A DNA stretch of 64,000 nucleotides from Streptococcus cristatus AS 1.3089 (GTDB lineage Bacteria > Bacillota > Bacilli > Lactobacillales > Streptococcaceae): NCBI RefSeq assembly GCF_000385925.1, contig NC_021175.1, positions 441,501 to 505,500 of the forward strand. The letters run 5' to 3'. Of this stretch, positions 59,360-64,000 are shown in pieces (positions within the stretch are counted from its first letter, which is position 1; the number at the start of each line of letters is the position of its first letter). The position numbers and the translations under genes were made by a program. The notes beneath the pieces were generated by a model, which ran no database searches, was not told where the DNA came from, and worked only from the letters and a program-made list of their open reading frames with translations.

Positions 59360-60109
59360 ATGCGTGACAACCATCTTCATACCTATTTTTCCTATGATTC
59401 TGAGGCGGATTTCTGTGACTATCTGGACTATTATGAGGGCGAGATTGTCACCACCGAGCACTATGATTTGTCCAATCCCTACCCCTACGAAGCTGCCTCG
59501 CCCCATGATGATGTGCCTGACTATGCGGCCTATTCAGCAAAAATAGCAGAGCTGAACCAGCAATATGGCAACCGCATCAAAAAGGGCATTGAAATTGGCT
59601 ATTACGCCCCGCGTAAGGAGGATATTCTGGCTTTCCTAGCGGACAAGGATTATGATCTCAAGCTCCTGTCTGTTCATCACAATGGTAGTTTTGACTATCT
59701 GGAGGAGCCTGTCTTGCAGCAGGACAAGATGGAGCTGATTCCCCGCTACCTGATAGAGCTGGAAGAGGCTATCGAGTCTGTTCCGGCGGATGTCCTAGCC
59801 CATTTCGACTATGGTTTCCGCAAATTCGATCTGACATTGGAGGAGTTGAAAACTTTTGAATCAGAGCTGCGCCAGCTTTTTCAAAAAATGATTGACCATG
59901 ACTTAGCCTTTGAACTCAACTGCAAGTCTATGTACCTTTACGACCACGAGGAACTTTATATATATGCACTCTCTCTGGTCAAAGAGCTGGGTGGTCAGCG
60001 CTTTTCAGTTGGCTCCGACGGCCACAAACTAGAGCATTTCCGCTTGCAGTTTGACCGCGTGGCTCAAATCCTCGCTGATGCCGGTATTGAGGAAAGTCAG
60101 TTGATTTAA
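59360..60109 (+). CDS. PHP-domain phosphatase (histidinol-phosphatase HisJ/HisK-like)
   Basis: 249 residues. PHP metal-binding motifs: RDNHLHTYFSYDSE (H-x-H), VTTEHYD, GIEIGYY and LSVHHNGSFDYL, with C-terminal FSVGSDGHK. The family hydrolyses histidinol phosphate or other phosphoesters. No histidine biosynthesis genes adjoin, so a different phosphoester is possible. AGAGGGG precedes the ATG. Confidence 0.85.
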   Translation: MRDNHLHTYFSYDSEADFCDYLDYYEGEIVTTEHYDLSNPYPYEAASPHDDVPDYAAYSAKIAELNQQYGNRIKKGIEIGYYAPRKEDILAFLADKDYDLKLLSVHHNGSFDYLEEPVLQQDKMELIPRYLIELEEAIESVPADVLAHFDYGFRKFDLTLEELKTFESELRQLFQKMIDHDLAFELNCKSMYLYDHEELYIYALSLVKELGGQRFSVGSDGHKLEHFRLQFDRVAQILADAGIEESQLI

Positions 60110-60151
60110 GGTATCCCGTGTGGTTTTCCAATCCTCCATTAAACGCTTTTT

Positions 60152-60179
60152 TTGAAATTCAACCAGAATATGATATACT
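60152..60179 (+). promoter_or_regulatory. Promoter for acetolactate decarboxylase gene
   Basis: TTGAAA (60152-60157), 16 bases, extended TGATATACT (-10 at 60174-60179). Confidence 0.65.
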
Positions 60180-60224
60180 TAATTATCTTAGAAAATACAG
60201 AAATTTGTTGATATAGGAGAAAAA

Positions 60225-60944
60225 ATGGCAGAGCCAGTGAAATTATTTCAGTATAATACCCTAGGAGCCTTGATGGCAGGACTTTATGGCGGGAGTATGA
60301 CGATTGGGGAGCTCCTGAAATACGGCGATTTAGGCATTGGTACACTGGATTCCATCGATGGGGAATTGATCGTTCTTGATGGCAAGGCCTATCAGGCCAA
60401 GGGATCTGGCAATGTGCCTGAAGTTGTAGAAGTTTCAGATGATGTAACGGTGCCCTACGCTGCGGTTGTTCCCCACCAAGCGGAGGTCATTTTCCGCCAA
60501 CGTTTCGAAATGACAGATGAAGAGCTGGAACAGCGAATTGAATCCTATTACGATGGGGAAAATCTATTTCGCTCCATCAAGATTCACGGGGACTTTGCTC
60601 ACATGCATGTGCGAATGATTCCAAAATCGACCTCAGAGAAAAAGTTTGCTGAGGTGGCCGTGAGCCAGCCGGAGTACCATGCGGACAATGTTTCTGGAAC
60701 CATTGTTGGCTTTTGGACACCTGAAATTTTTCACGGTGTCAGTGTAGCCGGCTATCATCTTCACTTTATTTCAGACGACCATACCTTTGGTGGTCACGTT
60801 ATGGACTTTGTTATCAAGGAAGGGATTGTGGAGCTAGGTGCTGTCGATCAGTTGGATCAACGTTTCCCAGTTCAAGACCGTAAGTTCCTCTTTGCAAAAT
60901 TCAATGTCGATGAAGTAAGATCAGATATGGACAAGGTTGAGTAG
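60225..60944 (+). CDS. aldB: Alpha-acetolactate decarboxylase
   Basis: 239 residues. Converts acetolactate to acetoin, balancing pyruvate overflow and branched-chain amino acid synthesis. Zinc ligands H178, H180 and H191 lie in VAGYHLHFISDDHTFGGHV with the same 2- and 11-residue spacing as in known enzymes. AGGAG precedes the ATG. Acetolactate synthase (als/ilvB) is not adjacent. Single-gene unit with its own promoter and terminator. Confidence 0.95.
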   Translation: MAEPVKLFQYNTLGALMAGLYGGSMTIGELLKYGDLGIGTLDSIDGELIVLDGKAYQAKGSGNVPEVVEVSDDVTVPYAAVVPHQAEVIFRQRFEMTDEELEQRIESYYDGENLFRSIKIHGDFAHMHVRMIPKSTSEKKFAEVAVSQPEYHADNVSGTIVGFWTPEIFHGVSVAGYHLHFISDDHTFGGHVMDFVIKEGIVELGAVDQLDQRFPVQDRKFLFAKFNVDEVRSDMDKVE

Positions 60945-60972
60945 TCAATTACTGTGACCATTGTCTACTTCT

Positions 60973-61012
60973 GATAAAAAAAAAGAGGCTAGGAATCCGC
61001 GGTCCCAACCTC
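60973..61012 (-). terminator. Terminator of fbpA/rqcH (minus strand)
   Basis: On the minus strand GAGGTTGGGA pairs with TTCCTAGCCTC, followed by nine T. Its sequence resembles the last hairpin of the 175-bp repeat in reverse orientation. Confidence 0.75.
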
Positions 61013-61048
61013 TGAAAGATAACTAGAATTTTTAATTTAGTAAGTTTG

Positions 61049-61075
61049 AGGAGCCTAGGCTCCTTTTTGTTTTTA
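61049..61075 (+). terminator. Terminator on plus strand after aldB
   Basis: AGGAGC pairs with GCTCCT around CTAG, followed by TTTTTGTTTTT. Confidence 0.75.
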
Positions 61076-61112
61076 ATATCTGATAAAAACCATATTTTAA
61101 AAACTGACTAGC

Positions 61113-62762
61113 TTACATTTTCATGCTTTTGATTTTCTCTTCGTCTGGTGTGACGCGCAGGGTTTTCTGGCCTGTATAGGTGACAAATCCTGGCTTACCA
61201 CCGGTTGGTTTGTTGAGTTTTCTGACTTCAATCATATCTACTTGGACCAGATTAGAGAGTCTGGCCTTGGAAAAGTAGGCCGCTAGCTCGGCAGCGTCTG
61301 TCTTGACTTCATCGCTGGGCTGAAGATTGCCTGTGATGACCACATGACTGCCTGGAATATCCTTGGCGTGAAACCAAAGCTCGTCTTTCTTAGCCATCTT
61401 AAACGTCAGTTCATCATTTTGCAGGTTGTTACGGCCGACTAGAATAATGGTTTGACCGTCAGTTGCCAAATATTTCTCCGGTTTCTGCCTTTTCTGGATT
61501 TTTTCTCTTTGTCGGCGGCGGATAAAGCCAGTCTGGATGAGTTCTTCGCGAATTTCTGCAATTTCAGTCAGGCTGGCCTGAGCAAGGGCGGTTTCCACGC
61601 TCTCTAGGTAGAGAATCGTAGACCGTGTCTCCTCAATCAAGCTGGTCAGGTGTTTGACAGCTTCCTTGAGCTTCTGGTAGCGTTTGAAATAGCGCTGGGC
61701 ATTTTGATTGGGGGTCAGGGCCTTGTCAAGTGCGATGATAATCTTCTCACCCGTGTAGTAATTCTCCAGCTCCACCTGATCCTGATCGTTGGGCACCTGA
61801 TGGAGAAAGGTGGTCAAGAGTTCCCCTTTTTGGCGGAATTCTTCTGCATTCTCCGTTGCTAGGAGCTCTTCCTCTTGCTTGCCCAGTTTTTTCCGGTTCT
61901 TTTCCAACTCATTTTCTACCCTGCGGATGAGTTCGCTGGCCTGCTGGTTGACCCGATCGCGCTCAGCCTTGTCCTTATAGAAAGTATCCAAAAGCTCGGA
62001 TAGCGTGGACATTTGGGTCTTGCTGTCAGAAAATAGCAGAGCAGAGAAGGATTTTTCGGTCAGGCTAGGCTGAGTTGGACTAGCAAAAAATGTACGGAAG
62101 GTTTTGAGATTGTCAGCTGTCAGACGGTCACTGAGTTCGGTAGCTGTATCCCGACCCAAGCCCTGAAACATTTGCTGCAGGCGTTTGGGCTCTAAGTCCT
62201 CTGTCTGTAGGATTTGGAAGAGCTTTTCATCACCCACAGTGAAAGGATTGAGACTGCCATTTTGAGGCGGTGCGACATAAGTTGAGCCCGGTAGGATAGT
62301 TCGATAACTATTTTGAGAAAATCCGACGTGTTTAATAGCCTCAATAATCTTACTGCTAGCCTTGTCCAAGAGAATGATATTGCTGTGCTTGCCCATGATT
62401 TCGATGACCAGAGTCACAGCCACGCTATCGCCGATTTCATTCTTATTGGAAACGCTGATTTCCAAAATCCGGTCATTGTCTACCTGCTGGATTGCTTCAA
62501 TGACAGCTCCCTGTAAGTATTTGCGCATGACCATGATAAAGGTATTGGGAACAGCTGGGTTTTCAAAAGTAGTCTCAGTCAGTTGAACGCGCCCAAAGAC
62601 TGAGTGGGCTGAAAGGAGCAATTTGTGGCTTTGGCGATTGCTGCGAATCTGTAAAACCAGCTCCTGTTCAAAAGGTTGATTAATCTTTTGGATGCGGCCG
62701 CCCAGCAATTCGCGGCGGAGCTCCTCTGTCATGTGGTGTAAAAAAAATCCGTCGAAAGACAT
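61113..62762 (-). CDS. rqcH: RqcH / fibronectin-binding protein FbpA-PavA (NFACT family)
   Basis: 549 residues. NFACT-N domain (about 1-200, SFDGFFLHHMTEELRRELLGGRIQK), a middle domain, a long coiled coil (about 270-430), and NFACT-R (about 440-549, VGRNNLQNDELTFKMAKKDELWFH and IPGSHVVI). In Bacillus RqcH recruits tRNA-Ala to stalled 50S subunits for ribosome-associated quality control; in streptococci the same protein (PavA/FbpA) was first described as a surface adhesin without a signal peptide. AAGGAG lies seven bases before ATG 62762. Confidence 0.95.
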   Translation of the reverse strand: MSFDGFFLHHMTEELRRELLGGRIQKINQPFEQELVLQIRSNRQSHKLLLSAHSVFGRVQLTETTFENPAVPNTFIMVMRKYLQGAVIEAIQQVDNDRILEISVSNKNEIGDSVAVTLVIEIMGKHSNIILLDKASSKIIEAIKHVGFSQNSYRTILPGSTYVAPPQNGSLNPFTVGDEKLFQILQTEDLEPKRLQQMFQGLGRDTATELSDRLTADNLKTFRTFFASPTQPSLTEKSFSALLFSDSKTQMSTLSELLDTFYKDKAERDRVNQQASELIRRVENELEKNRKKLGKQEEELLATENAEEFRQKGELLTTFLHQVPNDQDQVELENYYTGEKIIIALDKALTPNQNAQRYFKRYQKLKEAVKHLTSLIEETRSTILYLESVETALAQASLTEIAEIREELIQTGFIRRRQREKIQKRQKPEKYLATDGQTIILVGRNNLQNDELTFKMAKKDELWFHAKDIPGSHVVITGNLQPSDEVKTDAAELAAYFSKARLSNLVQVDMIEVRKLNKPTGGKPGFVTYTGQKTLRVTPDEEKIKSMKM

Positions 62763-62910
62763 GCTTTTCTCCTTGAAAGTTGCTACAGAAAATTATAACA
62801 AAAAACCAAGCCAAAAGCTTCTAAAGTCTCACCAAAAAGAGATTTATTTTTTGTCAATAATTATCGATATAAACAAAAACCGAACATTTTATAAAAATTT
62901 TCAAAAAGCC

Positions 62911-62939
62911 TTGACATCCCTTAAGGAAAAATTTACAAT
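62911..62939 (+). promoter_or_regulatory. Promoter for T-box/trpX
   Basis: TTGACA (62911-62916) and TACAAT (62934-62939), spacing 17. Confidence 0.8.
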
Positions 62940-62942
62940 ATA

Positions 62943-63193
62943 GGAAATTAGAAAAGTAGTAGATGCATTTGTTTTTAGCGAGCTTGTGGTTGGTGGAAAT
63001 GAGCAGCAAATCTTTACGAAATTGGGCTAATTGATAAATATGAATTTGAAACAATAAGAATTCGGTGCGCACACCTTACAGTGCAACTTGTTTGATGACA
63101 AGATAGAGATATGGGGAATACTAGCTATTTTTCCATAATTGAGGTGGCACCGCGATTTACGCCCTCACACAGAATACCTGTGTGAGGTTTTTT
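62943..63193 (+). promoter_or_regulatory. T-box riboswitch (tryptophan)
   Basis: Stem I base pairs AATTAG (about 62944) with CTAATT (63026-63032). The 5' side holds AGTAG (AGUA motif), the 3' side the specifier UGG at 63023-63025, a Trp codon. The conserved T-box bulge AGGTGGCACCGCG is at 63142-63154 and the terminator CCTCACACAG/CTGTGTGAGG with TTTTTT at 63163-63193. Uncharged tRNA-Trp should open the terminator, matching the TrpX gene that follows. Confidence 0.92.
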
Positions 63194-63226
63194 GTTGCTT
63201 ATTATAAAAAATAAGGAGAATTGCCC

Positions 63227-63250
63227 ATGTTTAAACGATGGCGTCCCTAG
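63227..63250 (+). CDS. Seven-codon leader peptide with Trp (MFKRWRP)
   Basis: ATG TTT AAA CGA TGG CGT CCC TAG, with AAGGAG ten bases upstream. It lies after the T-box terminator and 43 bases before trpX, so it would be translated only on read-through transcripts. The single UGG codon could add translational sensing of tRNA-Trp. Expression is not shown. Confidence 0.5.
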   Translation: MFKRWRP

Positions 63251-63292
63251 GGATTGAATAGAAAAAATGAAATAAAGAAATGGAGAAAGAAC

Positions 63293-64000
63293 ATGAAAAA
63301 TAAACGTTTAATGACTATTTTGGGCCTCTTGGCTATTTTGGTAATTGGTGGGATGGCTTATTCCAGCTTGAGTGGAAAGAGCAACGGATCTAAGACTGGC
63401 GACGATAGTAAGACAGTCAAGGTTGGTGTCTTGCAGTATGTCAGCCACCCATCCCTTGATTTGATTTACAAGGGAATTCAAGATGGTCTAGCTGAGGAAG
63501 GCTACAAGGGTGACAAGATTAAGATTGACTTTATGAATGCCGAGGGAGATCAGAGCAAGGTTTCTACCATGAGTAAGCAGCTGGTGTCCAATGACAATGA
63601 TGTGCTGATTGGGATTGCTACTCCATCTGCGCAAGGACTAGCTGCGGCTACTAAGGACAAACCTATCGTCATGGGAGCTATCACAGATCCAGTCGGAGCA
63701 AACCTAGTGAAAAATCTGGAAAAGCCAGGTGGTAATATCACTGGTGTCTCTGACCACAATCCAGCCAAGCGACAGATAGAGCTGATTAAAAAATTGACAC
63801 CAAATGTAAAAACGATTGGTGCCCTCTATTCTAGCAGTGAAGACAACTCCAAAGCTCAGGTAGAAGAGTTCAAAAAATTGGCCGAAGAGGCAGGCTACAA
63901 AGTTGAGGAATATTCTGTTCCTTCAACCAATGAAATTGCTTCAACTATGAATGTCATGACTGGTAAGGTTGATGCTATCTGGACTCCAATTGACAATACT
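63293..64000 (+). CDS. trpX: Tryptophan ABC transporter substrate-binding protein TrpX (3' end outside window)
   Basis: 236 residues visible, open to the window end. One N-terminal membrane anchor or uncleaved signal (about residues 5-26, no lipobox cysteine) and an ABC-type periplasmic binding fold beginning VKVGVLQYVSHPSLDLIYKG, with NDNDVLIGIATPSAQGLA and VMGAITDPVGANLVKNLEKPGGNITGVSD-type core read as ITDPVGANLV and GGNITGVSDHNP. The ATG at 63293 follows GGAGAAAG. The Trp-specific T-box supports tryptophan or a precursor as substrate; trpY/trpZ (permease and ATPase) are expected beyond the window. Confidence 0.92.
   Translation, partial: MKNKRLMTILGLLAILVIGGMAYSSLSGKSNGSKTGDDSKTVKVGVLQYVSHPSLDLIYKGIQDGLAEEGYKGDKIKIDFMNAEGDQSKVSTMSKQLVSNDNDVLIGIATPSAQGLAAATKDKPIVMGAITDPVGANLVKNLEKPGGNITGVSDHNPAKRQIELIKKLTPNVKTIGALYSSSEDNSKAQVEEFKKLAEEAGYKVEEYSVPSTNEIASTMNVMTGKVDAIWTPIDNT

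Noticed and set aside
1..64000. CRISPR array, tRNA or rRNA genes, insertion sequence or prophage
   Set aside because: No regularly spaced short repeats, no cloverleaf ending in CCA, no transposase or integrase gene was seen; the only dispersed repeat is the 175-bp hairpin element.

Overview
The window is chromosomal DNA of a low-GC Gram-positive coccus, most likely an oral Streptococcus of the sanguinis/mitis type. The gene set points there: PBP2b-recR-ddl-murF, a GlnPQ transporter with two fused binding domains, class Ib nrdH/nrdE/nrdF, ptsHI, gapN, glgBCDA, an RqcH/PavA protein, CcpA (cre) sites, and streptococcal extended -10 promoters of the form TGGTAAAAT. The species is an inference; no rRNA or tRNA gene is present.

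Layout. 1-8.4 kb: end of an ABC exporter, a small secreted protein, an ABC-F protein with a long attenuator-like leader, the glutamine transporter GlnPQ and a CPBP protease. 8.6-22 kb: uvrB, an AT-rich DUF2971-like gene, a DUF1697 protein, two small membrane proteins, pbp2b, recR, ddl, murF, a Nudix hydrolase and two tandem TIGR02206 membrane proteins. 22-29.7 kb: prfC, corA behind a hairpin-rich leader, an ABC-2 exporter, pyrH-frr and cvfB. 29.8-38.3 kb: a type I restriction-modification island in the order hsdM (frameshifted), rhuM, hsdS, a third target-recognition half, prrC, hsdR. 38.4-44 kb: YozE, phoH, and nrdH-nrdE-[DUF4238]-nrdF on the minus strand with two NrdR boxes. 44-48.3 kb: ptsHI and gapN (frameshifted). 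48.7-54.3 kb: glycogen operon glgBCDA under a near-perfect cre site. 54.6-62.8 kb: PAP2 phosphatase, manA, AI-2E-type permease, TPR protein, DUF4298, PHP phosphatase, acetolactate decarboxylase, RqcH/FbpA. 62.9-64 kb: a tryptophan T-box riboswitch, a seven-codon leader peptide containing Trp, and the start of trpX.

Most unusual points: (1) the restriction island carries a PrrC anticodon nuclease with its catalytic triad intact, and a pentanucleotide tract at the end of hsdS where losing one unit would fuse in a third recognition domain; (2) the ABC-F gene has a leader with a three-codon ORF, a 21-codon ORF and an intrinsic terminator against its Shine-Dalgarno; (3) a repeat of about 175 bp with three hairpins occurs four times, always after plus-strand genes; (4) four genes (DUF2971, hsdM, DUF4238, gapN) are broken by one-base changes, mostly in homopolymers, so either sequencing error or slippage has to be resolved before they are called pseudogenes.
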